Assembly (NCBI GenBank): GCA_029782215.1
Contig: JAKOVD010000147.1
Location: 124,001 to 188,000, forward strand
Direction of reading: 5' to 3'
DNA: 64,000 nucleotides
Source of the DNA: Chloroflexota bacterium
Lineage (GTDB): Bacteria; Chloroflexota; Anaerolineae; J102
Positions 19,201-26,547 of the stretch are shown here, piece by piece. The first letter of the stretch is position 1; every line of letters starts with the position of its first letter. Made by a program: the position numbers and the translations under genes. Below the pieces are notes generated by a model. It saw nothing but the letters and a program-made list of their open reading frames with translations, did no database searches and was not told the DNA's origin.

Positions 19201-19906
19201 GACCGCCACCCGCACCCCGACCCCCACGCCCACCACAACCTCCACCGCTACGCCCTCGGCCACCCCTAGCCCCACCCCCACCCTCACGCCGACCGCCACC
19301 CCGACGCGGACGCCGACCGTCACGCCCACGGCCACCGCCACCACCACACCCACACCCGCGGGCTGGCGCGTCCTCACCGGCGGCGCGGACACCTATATCT
19401 ATAGCTGGTTCCCCACCATGAACTGGGGGACCAGCACGACTCTGCTCCTGGGCAGCCCTGCCCTGGCGCACAGCCTGATCGATTTCGATCTCAGTGCCTT
19501 GCCGGCCGGCGCCACCGTGCAGCAGGCCGTGCTGCGCGTCTATGTGCTCGACACCGCCCTGCCCGGCCCCACCGCCCTTACGGTCTATCCCCTCCTGCGT
19601 GCGTGGAACGCCAACCAGGCGACGTGGCAGCAGGCATTCGCTGGGACACCCTGGGCCCAGCCTGGCGCCGCCGGCCCCGAGGATCGTGCAAACTCGGCCA
19701 TTGCCGTCAGCGCACCCTTCAACACAGGCGGCTATGTCATGATGGATGTCACTGCGCTTGTGCAGCAGTGGCTGAGCGATCCTGCCAGCCGGCACGGCAT
19801 GTTGGTGGCGGTCGATGGCGCCGACAGCCGGACGTTGACGTTGGCTAGCCTTGAGCACAGCCTGACAGACTGGCGCCCACGCCTTGAGATCACGCTGGCG
19901 CCCTAG
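13256..19906 (+). CDS. giant secreted modular protein: glycosidase-like head, five DNRLRE and two CBM9-like modules
   Basis: Third paralog, 2216 residues. ATG 13256 is chosen because GAGGAG lies 4 nt upstream and the GAGGARTCTGATG context matches the second paralog's start; in-frame starts exist at 13238 and 13244. After a signal segment the barrel-like head runs about 80-552. Then follow DNRLRE at 577-767, a CBM9-like domain at 791-982 ([18 protein letters not shown]), DNRLRE at 1048-1228 and 1288-1470, a second CBM9-like domain at 1505-1705 ([17 protein letters not shown]), and DNRLRE at 1753-1932 and 2036-2216. Long Pro/Thr linkers separate the modules. CBM9-type domains bind sugars. It probably acts at the cell surface or in the matrix on polysaccharide; activity is unproven. 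Confidence 0.8.
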   Translation: MPTSSPRGVFSLPTGLRRFGGRIAWVGVGLLALALLAGMGAATGAHVSAAPPAPDSGSLPAAPFAQPRGLNPSAVQQPARPGIYVFYDSGNADPTKSAITGGHMKFDWKQVETGVGQYDWSVVDRWLAMESASNKPTGIGFATYNGSCCGGDLTPSFLYDLQPDMKVVCSDGWVVPKYWSEAYLEEYGRFIREFGKRYDGDPRVEFVEIGVGIYGETKPSDSTHVQCLRNAGLTSNLWIETGMRIIDEYAAAFPHTRLLLMYAPFFENRGERKALTDYAASLGIGLKHNGLKPDTDDATYDSSYSWPGGGQYDPMLKYWQDVPIGWESYEAQYMTGLTNTTWGVLSGLDKHADYFVFSRDLVEKVDRQPILRFALQHLGKTIKDSPSAWVALRDSELIYGAQRENYDFFMVQNDQAPGGRTVAAYSVSSYPEGRYTRRTDSASGNPYMYFDIEDGYLFDTHERVRLNVNYYDQGAGKFDVYYDAWTNPNKLAGTVTKTNTGKWITASWELTDARFGNRQPGGGAHPGSDLSIYARNDGDDFIHLVQVERPGMPATVTPSPTPPIAASTPVWTPEPAGYRLTRTFRDGENGYGGAADVSLFSASPTTNKGSDTLFSIRSDNAIHGLLRFDGLSLPAGATLDQATIRLYLVNRSNDVNIYFRTFDLYKPWVESEATWNQARNGAPWSTPGLGPADHSTDYTDFKFVSGVSRWIELDVTSLARRWLQNPSSNYGVFISAFSNARTQYDAASSEYGDVKFRPQLVLEYLNPNLTPAPTATRTPTATPTAPPPTIEAGIGSAIIDGNLGDWPGGKEVVLDRNTANFISGLIPSLVDLQGTFRAMWDENNLYIAARVRDDQAVVDSSNLWDDDSIEVALDGEFDHNSNSATRGDHQFTVRRDGAVQDRAVATDLVRTAVRPLSDGYSVELAIPVSAWGGTLPAAGVKMGLNFGLNDDDDGGDRDSSLILSGRSTYGGAQDFAVLTLSSTVITGTLPATPTPIRTVTATRTPTVTRAPTLTSTPSPTPTLTPTPTYTSTPTPTPTPTATPTPTTVVLTPAADSYHSQWEPTANFGASEIVGVRTENVSDAFLYFPLGDLPPGSQVLEANLVVRAVGQTNVHPLQVVVQKVNRTWNEREMTWNLAAAGAPWASPGAAAVPADRSADVYASTTLTAPGAYTLPVTSLLSTWVQGGQPNNGLLLHGTESPGRVQYNLASRESADAALRPRLILTYRPGRPAATPTATATSKPTATPTAAASATPTRTPSSTSTPTATATATASPTAAAASATPTPGTGSIEVALGATADTDINAWYPTTNTGQAAVGRVRAGDIMQTLIDFDLSALPANAVVDGASLQMWVEGRTNTAALTASVYALRRPWNEREATYQRADAGSPWQTTGALGAGDRDPAILDTVSLPASGWTAWSVTAAVRHWLADPTGAFGLILSGTDGGYVHYSLATHDHFDAAKRPRLVVRYRLPTPTPTPTATPSRTPTPTLTPTLPATLTPTPTPPGAARQIDAVYGQAVVDGLLNEWSGPGVLVDAPTANKVNGPEAITGPADSSMLVWARWDLNNVYLAFEVRDDALYTDSSDLWNDDSIEVGVDGENDKVPNSTTGGDHQYLVRVDGKGADRGLAVNPAVIYRTSQPIGGYRVEMAIPVAQLGGGSLFAGRTIGIDFAVNDDDNGADRDSQLVWSSNTTYNDAPRFGELVLQAAMTPTPTPTRPPAATLTPTPTATHTPAPTPTATPTAIPTEPPTATPPGANEQILLAAADTYLNAWLPNNNYGGSSTLLIRPQVMAGLLQFDLSSIPAGSLITGAQLSVYALSRTNPQTMTASLFQLQRPWSENNATYYQATADQAWSAPLAAGAGDRGPEPFATLDLPTAGWITVDMTNVAQTWLAQPAQNFGLMIEVDSTGNVQQSLASKEWSQGSLRPRLTVSFLLPTATPTSTPSPTATPTATATPTPTPTATPTPVPTATPMPTSTPTPTFTPTVTATRTPTPTPTTTSTATPSATPSPTPTLTPTATPTRTPTVTPTATATTTPTPAGWRVLTGGADTYIYSWFPTMNWGTSTTLLLGSPALAHSLIDFDLSALPAGATVQQAVLRVYVLDTALPGPTALTVYPLLRAWNANQATWQQAFAGTPWAQPGAAGPEDRANSAIAVSAPFNTGGYVMMDVTALVQQWLSDPASRHGMLVAVDGADSRTLTLASLEHSLTDWRPRLEITLAP
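19053..19360. repeat. low-complexity coding repeat (Pro/Thr linker)
   Basis: About 100 codons of CCC-ACG-GCC-ACC type sequence encoding TPTATPT repeats. Similar shorter tracts lie at about 12000-12190, 16212-16400, 16940-17118, 17665-17770 and 18370-18505. Confidence 0.9.
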
Positions 19907-20220
19907 ATCGGGTCGTCGTCTCCCCTACCGGTGGTCGATGCGGGACTGAATTGCAGTCTCGCCAACATTCGCGACTTGCGCTCTGCGGACGGGTGGGGTA
20001 GTATAGGAATACGGATTCCATTCGGCCGCGTGCAGGCGAGCAGTGGCTCGTTCATGAATCAATGGGTACCGCGTGAGCGCTGTCTCAGCCTCCAGTCTTC
20101 GGTGCTTTCGCCAGGTCAAGCGAATTTCTCACGATCATCTAATGTGCCATGTGCAATGGGCGTGGTACTATGATGGACATAATGTAGGACTTCGCTTTGC
20201 CCTAGTCTGTTGAGGCAGTT
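19907..20220 (+). other. intergenic region upstream of the CRP/FNR gene
   Basis: No gene is seen in these 314 bp. A possible promoter is TTGCGC (19976-19981), 17-bp spacer, TAGTAT (19999-20004). TATGAT (20169-20174) and CATAAT (20178-20183) are closer -10-like boxes without good -35 partners, which would fit an activator-dependent promoter. Confidence 0.3.
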
Positions 20221-20910
20221 GTGTCTATGAAAGACCTTGGAAATACGATCCCCAGCGAGCAGATTCCGGAGCTTTTCGCCCAGCTTCCACACGAGGACCC
20301 CGCCTTCGGTCGTGCGGTGAAGATTCTGCGTGTGGCGCCGGGTGAATGCGTCGCCCCTCCCGACGAGATGGGAGACAATATGTACATCCTGATGAGCGGT
20401 CTCGTCCAGCTCGTCGTCACCAACAAGGAAGGGCGCAGCCTTGTGACGGCAACGCTCGGTCCAGGGTCGGTATTTGGCGAGGATTCACTGCTCGATTTGG
20501 GCGCCAGCACCAGCATGTGCGCTCAGGCGGTGGAACCCTGCACCGTCTGGCAGCTCAACGGCGAGCAGGCCCTGACCTTCACCGATCGTCACCCCATCCT
20601 GGGTCTGGGCATGCTGCGCACGTTCGGACGCAGGCTCGCCCAGGTGGAGAACCGGCTGGAAGACGTCGCCTACAAGCGGCTTCCCGAACGGCTGGCGGGT
20701 GAGATCCTGCGCCAGCGCCGGCACGCCGGCGGCGACCAGATTCGCATCAGCCACCAGGCCCTGGCCGACATCCTCGGCACCTATCGGGAAACCATCAGCG
20801 CCATCCTGCGCGACTTCAAACGGGACAACTGGGTTGAGCTCGGCTACCGGCGCATTACGATCAAGAATGCCGCCGCCCTGGCTGAGATGGCCGGCATGGT
20901 CTACGACTGA
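20221..20910 (+). CDS. CRP/FNR-family transcriptional regulator
   Basis: A 229-residue regulator with an N-terminal cNMP-binding-type beta roll (about residues 20-140, YILMSGLVQLVVTNKEGR and GPGSVFGEDSLL) and a C-terminal winged helix-turn-helix (about 165-225). The recognition helix TYRETISAILRDF keeps the Arg-Glu pair that CRP uses to read GTGA half-sites. No N-terminal cysteine set of FNR type is present, so it is not an oxygen-sensing Fe-S form; the effector is unknown. GTG 20221 lies 5 nt after GAGG and ATG 20227 is the alternative start. It is the obvious candidate to bind the ATGAT-CTAG-type palindromes elsewhere in this window. Confidence 0.88.
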   Translation: MSMKDLGNTIPSEQIPELFAQLPHEDPAFGRAVKILRVAPGECVAPPDEMGDNMYILMSGLVQLVVTNKEGRSLVTATLGPGSVFGEDSLLDLGASTSMCAQAVEPCTVWQLNGEQALTFTDRHPILGLGMLRTFGRRLAQVENRLEDVAYKRLPERLAGEILRQRRHAGGDQIRISHQALADILGTYRETISAILRDFKRDNWVELGYRRITIKNAAALAEMAGMVYD

Positions 20911-20975
20911 TCGCATTCCGTGCGCCATAAGGAGCGGCCGAACCGGGATTCGGCGCTCCCTGGGTGTCCAATTCA

Positions 20976-21012
20976 AGAGAGCCGGCTCTCATTCGGAGCC
21001 GACTCTCTTTTT
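20976..21012 (+). terminator. rho-independent terminator of the CRP/FNR gene
   Basis: A 13-bp stem with one mismatch (AGAGAGCCGGCTC / GAGCCGACTCTCT), loop TCATTCG and five T residues. Confidence 0.85.
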
Positions 21013-21036
21013 GTGCTTTGGCTGCGGGTGAACTGC

Positions 21037-22341
21037 CTAAATGTAGTGAAGCTCCTGCGCACGCTTGCGCAACTCGTGATGAAAATCGGGATGGGCAATC
21101 CTGATGAGCGCCTCCACCCGCTGGCGGACGCTCTTGCCGTAGAGATCGGCCACGCCGAACTCCGTCACCACGTAATGGACATCGTTGCGTGAGGTGACGA
21201 CGCCCGCCCCCAATTTGAGCGTCGGGACGATTCGGGAAAGGGCGCCATTCTTGGCCGTCGAAGGCAGGGCGATGATCGGTTTTCCCCCCTTGCTGTGAGC
21301 CGCCCCGCGGATGAAGTCAACCTGTCCGCCCACGCCGCTGTAGAAGACATGCCCGATCGAATCCGCACAGACCTGGCCCGTCAGATCGACCTCAATGGCG
21401 GAGTTGATGGACACCATGTTCTCATTTTGGGCGATCACAAACGGGTCATTGACATAGTCCTGCGGGTGGAATTCCACCATGGCGTTGTCATGCACAAAGT
21501 CATACAGGCGCTGCGAACCCAGGATGAACCCGGCGATGATCTTGCCGGGATGCAGGGTCTTGCGCTCATTGGTGACCACACCCAGCTCGACCAGGTCCAC
21601 GACGCCATCCGAGAACATCTCGGTGTGGATGCCCAGATGGCGCTTGTCCCGCAGATAGTAGAGAACGCCATCGGGAATGGAGCCGATCCCCAGTTGCAGC
21701 GTGGCCCCATCGGGAATCAGCTCGGCCACGTGGGCGCCGATCGACTTCTCCAGGTCGCCGGCCAGACCCTGCGGCATCTGCACCAGCGGATAGTCGACCT
21801 GGACGACATGAGTGAGCTTGGAAACGTGAATGAAACTGTCGCCCAGGGTTCGCGGCATCTTCTCGTTCACTTCCGCAATCACCATGCGGGCGTTCTCGGC
21901 CGCAGGCTTGGTCAGCCCCACCTCAATCCCGTAGGAGCAGAAACCATGCTCATCAGGGGGCGACAGGTGCACAAAGGCCACGTCCAGGGGTACGATGCCC
22001 TTGCGGAACAAGCCCGGAATCTCGTGCAGGAAGATCGGCGTGAAGTCTGCACGGCCTTCGTTGACCGCCTTGCGCACGTTGCCGCTGATGAACATCGTGT
22101 TGACGCGCAGCTTGCCCTCGAGATCAGGCGACACATAGTCCGCATCGCCGATGGTCAAGACCTGGTGGATGCGGACGCCTTCCACCTGGCCGTCCCGCGC
22201 CCGCTGCACCAGGGCCGCCAGCAGCCGCTGCGGCACCGAGCAGTTGCCGGTCAGGAACATGTTGGCGCCGTCAGGCACCATTTTGGCCGCCTCTTCAGCG
22301 GATGTGATTTTCGATTCAAAAATTCGGGTCCAGACGCTCAT
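21037..22341 (-). CDS. acetyl-CoA hydrolase / 4-hydroxybutyrate-type CoA-transferase family protein
   Basis: A 434-residue enzyme that moves CoA between carboxylic acids and acyl-CoA. The catalytic glutamate sits in MVSINSAIEVDLTGQV, where family members form the glutamyl-CoA intermediate. Other conserved stretches are LQLGIGSIPDGVL and FYSGVGGQVDFIRGA. Its length is normal for the family. It lies 12 bp downstream of the alanine dehydrogenase gene on the same strand and probably shares its mRNA. The substrate cannot be read from sequence; acetate, succinate, 4-hydroxybutyrate or propionate are all possible. Confidence 0.88.
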   Translation of the reverse strand: MSVWTRIFESKITSAEEAAKMVPDGANMFLTGNCSVPQRLLAALVQRARDGQVEGVRIHQVLTIGDADYVSPDLEGKLRVNTMFISGNVRKAVNEGRADFTPIFLHEIPGLFRKGIVPLDVAFVHLSPPDEHGFCSYGIEVGLTKPAAENARMVIAEVNEKMPRTLGDSFIHVSKLTHVVQVDYPLVQMPQGLAGDLEKSIGAHVAELIPDGATLQLGIGSIPDGVLYYLRDKRHLGIHTEMFSDGVVDLVELGVVTNERKTLHPGKIIAGFILGSQRLYDFVHDNAMVEFHPQDYVNDPFVIAQNENMVSINSAIEVDLTGQVCADSIGHVFYSGVGGQVDFIRGAAHSKGGKPIIALPSTAKNGALSRIVPTLKLGAGVVTSRNDVHYVVTEFGVADLYGKSVRQRVEALIRIAHPDFHHELRKRAQELHYI

Positions 22342-22353
22342 CGGGCTGCTTCC

Positions 22354-23439
22354 TTAGCGTGGGTCACCGACGAGGGCTGCATGGACGACCTCGCCGTCAC
22401 GGACATTAATGCCCCGGGCGAGTTCCGGATAGGCCGCCAAAGCCCCATCCAGGCCAAGATCGGCGATAGCCAAAAGGTAAGGCGTGCTCGCGTAGGACAA
22501 GGCATGGGTGGCCGTCCGCCCCACCATGCTGGTGATGTTGGGAACACAATAATGAATGACGCCTTCCTCGACGTACGTCGGTTGGCTCAAAGAGGTGGGG
22601 CGGCTGGTTTCGGCGCAGCCGCCCTGGTCGATGCTGGCGTCGACGAACAGGGTGCGCGGCCGCATCAGCCCCATGAGCTCACGCGTGAGCAGGGTCGGCG
22701 GGCGCTGACTTGGCACGTACACAGCGCCGATGATGGCATCGGCAAAGCCCACGACCTTACGCAGGTTGCGCTCAGTCGCCGCCATGGTGATTCCTCGTCC
22801 ATCCAGGCGGCGATGGCAGCGCTCAAGCGCAGCCGGGTTGACATCCAGAACGTAGATCGAAGCCCGGTTGCCGGCCAACGCCAGCGCCGCCTCGGTGCCA
22901 AAAGAGCCGGCGCCGAGGATAACGACTTCGGCTGGGGGCACCGTAAAGGTCCCGCTGAGCATCACGCCGCGGCCGCCCTCGTTGCTTTGCAGATACCGGC
23001 CCACGATCTGCGGCATCAGGCGGCCCGCCAGGGAGCTGATGCTCTGCAGCACCGGGCGCACCCCATCGACGCGTTCAACCGTCTCCCAGCCAATAGCGCA
23101 GACGTTGTATTTGCGCAGCATCTCGATCTTGTCACGGCGCCCTGCGGCCAGGTGCAGGAAGCCGACGAGGATCTGGTCATCATGCAGAAAGCGCAGATCC
23201 TCGACCGTGGGCCGGGCCACCTTGACCACCAACTGGCCGCGGGCGAAGGCCTCTTCCTGGCTGTAGACGATCCGCGCCCCAACGGCACGGTATTCCTCGT
23301 CAGGGAAGCCAGCGTTCTTCCCCGCATCGCGCTCAATGTAGACGCGGTGTCCGGCCTTGACCAGTGTCTCGACACCCGATGGCGCCAGCGCGACCCGGAA
23401 TTCGTCGGGGCGCCGTTCGCAAGGCATGCTGATATCCAT
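22354..23439 (-). CDS. ald: alanine dehydrogenase
   Basis: A 361-residue NAD-dependent enzyme that interconverts alanine with pyruvate and ammonia. The Rossmann glycine motif GAGSFG is near residue 172. Residues matching the known active site are present: Lys in VVKVARP, His in VGFLHLAAG and Asp in DASIDQGG; CAETSRPTSLSQPTY follows as in the family. The N-terminus (MDISMPCERRPDEFRVALAP) aligns with the usual MIIGVPKE start, supporting ATG 23439. It is first in an operon with the CoA-transferase gene. A promoter with a CRP/FNR-like half-palindrome lies about 150-195 bp upstream. Confidence 0.88.
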   Translation of the reverse strand: MDISMPCERRPDEFRVALAPSGVETLVKAGHRVYIERDAGKNAGFPDEEYRAVGARIVYSQEEAFARGQLVVKVARPTVEDLRFLHDDQILVGFLHLAAGRRDKIEMLRKYNVCAIGWETVERVDGVRPVLQSISSLAGRLMPQIVGRYLQSNEGGRGVMLSGTFTVPPAEVVILGAGSFGTEAALALAGNRASIYVLDVNPAALERCHRRLDGRGITMAATERNLRKVVGFADAIIGAVYVPSQRPPTLLTRELMGLMRPRTLFVDASIDQGGCAETSRPTSLSQPTYVEEGVIHYCVPNITSMVGRTATHALSYASTPYLLAIADLGLDGALAAYPELARGINVRDGEVVHAALVGDPR

Positions 23440-23592
23440 AGAACAACTACTGCCTCCGTTGGCATAGTGCGATGGAAGGGTGACAAGCTCTCCTCGACGA
23501 GCGAGGAAGCCTTTCAGGCCGTGGACCCGTGCCGCAGGCTGTGAACGACGAGCACGAGCACGTTATCTTCCGGCTTGAAGGACCTGATTGCC

Positions 23593-23634
23593 ATTATCGC
23601 AGAAGGCGCCACCCCTGACTATGATCTAGCGCAG
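23593..23634 (-). promoter_or_regulatory. candidate promoter of ald with CRP/FNR-like site
   Basis: On the minus strand, TAGTCA (23621-23616), a 17-bp spacer and GATAAT (23598-23593). The 14-mer ATGATCTAGCGCAG (23621-23634) matches the palindrome at 4479 in its promoter-proximal half. It is centred exactly 32 bp from the centre of the -10. The distal half is degenerate. Confidence 0.4.
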
Positions 23635-23647
23635 GTGAGCCCACATT

Positions 23648-24175
23648 TCATGCTGGGGATCCAGCATCGACCACGCGCACGGCGACGCTCTCGCCCCCAC
23701 CGGCAACAGGGGTCTTGCTCATGTAGAAGAAGCCCGGCTGATCGAGCACTAGTTCGACCAACTGCGGCAGGTCTGGCAGCAGATCGTCGCCCGCAAGCTC
23801 CCGGCGCGCCACCCACAGCGGCTCGCCCTCGGGACCGGCCACAAGCGCATCCTCTGAGCTGCACCCCTCGTAGACAAACACAAGAATCCCCGACCCTGAC
23901 AGCCCTGTCTCGGCCACGATCATGCCTCGCAGCCGCAAGTGCGCCACACGCAGCCCCGTTTCCTCCCACACCTCGCGCTGCGCCGCGGCATAGGGGTCCT
24001 CGCCGCGCTCGACGTGCCCCCCTGGCGCGTTGAGAAGCCCCGGCCACAGTCGTCTATCCGGCGCCCGCCGGATCAGGAGCAGGCGGTCTCCATCGGTGAC
24101 GAACACCAGCACGCGCGGGATGAACTGGTAGCGGCTGGGATCGGCGCCGTAGGCAGGAAGCGAGTCAGTGGTCAT
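23648..24175 (-). CDS. Nudix hydrolase
   Basis: A 175-residue protein. The Nudix box begins at GGHVERGEDPYAAAQREVW and is followed by EETGL; it keeps all the metal-binding glutamates. The family hydrolyses nucleoside diphosphates linked to another moiety, often in pool cleaning; the substrate is unknown. ATG 24175 is preceded by TTGGAGA at good spacing and lies 38 bp below a TATAAT. An in-frame extension to 24277 would run through that promoter. It is transcribed alone, toward the ald operon. Confidence 0.85.
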   Translation of the reverse strand: MTTDSLPAYGADPSRYQFIPRVLVFVTDGDRLLLIRRAPDRRLWPGLLNAPGGHVERGEDPYAAAQREVWEETGLRVAHLRLRGMIVAETGLSGSGILVFVYEGCSSEDALVAGPEGEPLWVARRELAGDDLLPDLPQLVELVLDQPGFFYMSKTPVAGGGESVAVRVVDAGSPA

Positions 24176-24212
24176 GCTGAGTTCTCCAACGGATGTCATC
24201 AGGTCGCACCCC

Positions 24213-24218
24213 ATTATA
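24213..24218 (-). promoter_or_regulatory. -10 element of the Nudix gene
   Basis: Perfect TATAAT on the minus strand, about 38 bp from ATG 24175. The -35 is unclear. Confidence 0.45.
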
Positions 24219-24317
24219 CCCCCCGCCCCAAGGACCACTGTGGATTCCTGCCACACCGCAGATGCGCCCACGCCCATTCAGTGCTAACATGTCGGGGCCA
24301 ACTGCTGGCGCCTGATC

Positions 24318-26534
24318 ATGGATTCACAGTCCTCTCCCACGGCGACCCGCTCCGCAAGGTTGCGGTCGCTCACCCGTTTTTGGCCTGTTGCGGTGCTGGC
24401 AGCCTTCCTGGCATGGGGATGGCAGGCCATGAGCCTGAGCCACAGCGTTACCTCCTATGGGGACACCATGGAGTTCATGTGGGTGCTCTCCTGGTACGGC
24501 GAAGCCTTCCGCACGGGCCAGAGCATCGTTTCCTATCCTCTGGCCTTCTTCCCGGCGGGATGGTACTACGCCGAGAACCTGCTCATGCTGCTGGCACTGC
24601 TGCCCCTGGTTTGGCTGGGCGGCCCGGCCTTCGCCTACAACGTCGTCGTCCTCCTGTCGTTCGTCGTCGCCTTCGCCGGGAGCTACCTGCTCGCCCGCCG
24701 CTTCGTCACGGCGCTGCCCGCCACCGTCGTCGCCATCCTCGTGGCCTTCTGGGGCTTCCGCTGGTTCCAGCATATCGGCCATATCAACATCTTCATCGGC
24801 TCGGCCCTGGCGCCGTGGGTCCTGCTGGCCGTCGACCGCGCCCTGCACAACTCCAGGGGGCGCACCGGCCTGCTGGTGGCGGCAGGGGTCCTGTGGGCAG
24901 CCGCCATGAGCGGTTCCATGTACTTCGCCTACATCATCGGCGCGGCGCTGGTCGCCTGGATCTTGGGCGCCCTGAGCGCGCGGATGATCGGCTGGCGGAC
25001 GGCGCTTCTGGCGCTGGTGGTTCCGGGCGTGGTCGCCGTGACCCTGGCCCTGCCCAACATGGTTTGGCTTTGGCGCAACAGCACCCAGACCGGCGTTGGC
25101 TTCTACAACGCCACCGAGGTGAACTTCTGGAGCGCCAGCCTCAACTCGCTGCCCATCCCCTCGATCGACCACCCCTGGCTGGGCGAGTTTGCCCGCAGCA
25201 TCTACCGTGGCATCCCCTATGAGCAGGGCGCCACCAACTACGGTCTGCTGGCGGCAGTGCTGGCCGTCATCGGCTTCATCGCAGCCATCCGGCAAAAGAA
25301 GTGGTGGCCGGTCCTGTTCCTGGCCGTCGCCGGTGTGGTGCTGAGCCTGGGTCTGACCCTGAAGTGGGACAACGTCTCCGTGCAGTGGCGCGCCCTGGCT
25401 CCTGTGAACACCATCCTGTGGCAGATCAACCACTGGCTGAAGCCGGACTTCTTCCCGGCTGGCGGCCCGCCAGCGCCGTTTGACGCCGCCGTCCCCCTCC
25501 CCGGCATGGTGGCCGCCGCCATCGTGCCCTTCCTGGAGCGCGCCCGGGTCTTCGCCCGCTTTGCCTTTACGGCCAGCGCAGGCGTCTTCCTATTGGCCGG
25601 GCTGGGCCTGACGGTCTTCCGCCGGCGCTGGCTGCGCTACGGCCTGGCAGCGCTCCTGCTGTTCGAGGTCATTCCGGCGCCCTTGCAGCCGGCGCCTTTC
25701 CCCCCCCAGCCGCATCCTGCCTTTGTCTGGCTGGCGCAGCAGTCCATGCCGGGGGAGAGCATCGCCGACATGGTGGCCGGCCATCCCTCGACGCCCGTGC
25801 TGCTGAACGAAGGCGAGGCGGTCTGGGCCACCCGCGTCCACGGCAAGCCAACCGTCGCCGGGGCCAGCAGCATCTGGCCGGCCCACACCATGTTCCTCTT
25901 CCAGTGGTTGGCCACGCACGAGCACTCCTTCTGGAGCCCCGACCTGGCGCCCATCCTGCGCTTCTTCCGCATCCGCTACGTGCTCCTGCACATGCGCGGC
26001 GAGTGGGAGCAGGGCATCCTGGCCGAAGCCAGGCAGAACAAGGAATTCAAGCTGGTCAACTGCTTTGACCCTCCCCAGGACAACGGCCCCTGGTCCTATC
26101 CGATCTGCGTGCTCGAGGTGCTGCCGCCCGCCAACACGAATTTCAACCTGGTCCCCGAACAGGGCTGGTCCGGGGCCGAGTCGTGGGGCCAGTGGGCCGA
26201 GGGAACCACGGCCAAGGCCTTTTGGGTGGCTACCGCCGCCTCCGACCACCGCCTCCAGATCGAGGCCTTTCCGATGTGCGTCGACGGCCGCTCCCAGAGC
26301 ATCCGCCTGGAAGTCAACGGCGAAAGCGTGGGAACCCACCAATGGAGCGATTGCCAGCCCTGGGCGCAGGACATCGTGATCCCGGCCTCACTCGTCCATC
26401 TCGGCGCCAACGAGCTGACCATCGTCAGCGACTATGCTGCCAGCCCCAACGATGTCACCCAGGGACAGAATCCCGACACGCGCCAGCTCTCGGCCGGTTA
26501 CAGCAAATTGAGGGTCGATCCGCAGGGGAACTGA
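24318..26534 (+). CDS. polytopic membrane protein, GT-C glycosyltransferase-like, with C-terminal jelly-roll-like domain (paralog 1)
   Basis: A 738-residue membrane protein. About ten to twelve hydrophobic helices span residues 20-460. The first loop after TM1 carries YGDTMEFMWVLSW, with an Asp where GT-C enzymes place a catalytic acid. The soluble C-terminus (about 470-738) includes NFNLVPEQGWSGAESWGQW and a beta-rich stretch ending in LGANELTIVSDYAAS, resembling a sugar-binding sandwich. I infer a lipid-linked-sugar transferase or related surface-polymer enzyme; a transport role is not excluded. It is followed after 13 bp by a close paralog, so the pair is a tandem duplication and one transcript. 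Confidence 0.7.
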   Translation: MDSQSSPTATRSARLRSLTRFWPVAVLAAFLAWGWQAMSLSHSVTSYGDTMEFMWVLSWYGEAFRTGQSIVSYPLAFFPAGWYYAENLLMLLALLPLVWLGGPAFAYNVVVLLSFVVAFAGSYLLARRFVTALPATVVAILVAFWGFRWFQHIGHINIFIGSALAPWVLLAVDRALHNSRGRTGLLVAAGVLWAAAMSGSMYFAYIIGAALVAWILGALSARMIGWRTALLALVVPGVVAVTLALPNMVWLWRNSTQTGVGFYNATEVNFWSASLNSLPIPSIDHPWLGEFARSIYRGIPYEQGATNYGLLAAVLAVIGFIAAIRQKKWWPVLFLAVAGVVLSLGLTLKWDNVSVQWRALAPVNTILWQINHWLKPDFFPAGGPPAPFDAAVPLPGMVAAAIVPFLERARVFARFAFTASAGVFLLAGLGLTVFRRRWLRYGLAALLLFEVIPAPLQPAPFPPQPHPAFVWLAQQSMPGESIADMVAGHPSTPVLLNEGEAVWATRVHGKPTVAGASSIWPAHTMFLFQWLATHEHSFWSPDLAPILRFFRIRYVLLHMRGEWEQGILAEARQNKEFKLVNCFDPPQDNGPWSYPICVLEVLPPANTNFNLVPEQGWSGAESWGQWAEGTTAKAFWVATAASDHRLQIEAFPMCVDGRSQSIRLEVNGESVGTHQWSDCQPWAQDIVIPASLVHLGANELTIVSDYAASPNDVTQGQNPDTRQLSAGYSKLRVDPQGN

Positions 26535-26547
26535 CCTGTTTCCAGAA

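Noticed and set aside
19053-19360. Short repeats that could suggest a CRISPR array or minisatellite
   Set aside because: The repeats are in-frame Thr/Pro codons in a protein linker, with no spacer structure and no cas genes.
17717-19858. Long minus-strand open frame of about 713 codons opposite the third giant gene
   Set aside because: It is Gly/Arg-rich sequence produced by the complement of Pro/Thr-linker codons; no start signal or family motif, while the plus frame has clear domains.
21295-23544. Plus-strand open frame of about 749 codons
   Set aside because: It covers exactly the CoA-transferase and alanine dehydrogenase genes on the other strand, which carry active-site motifs.
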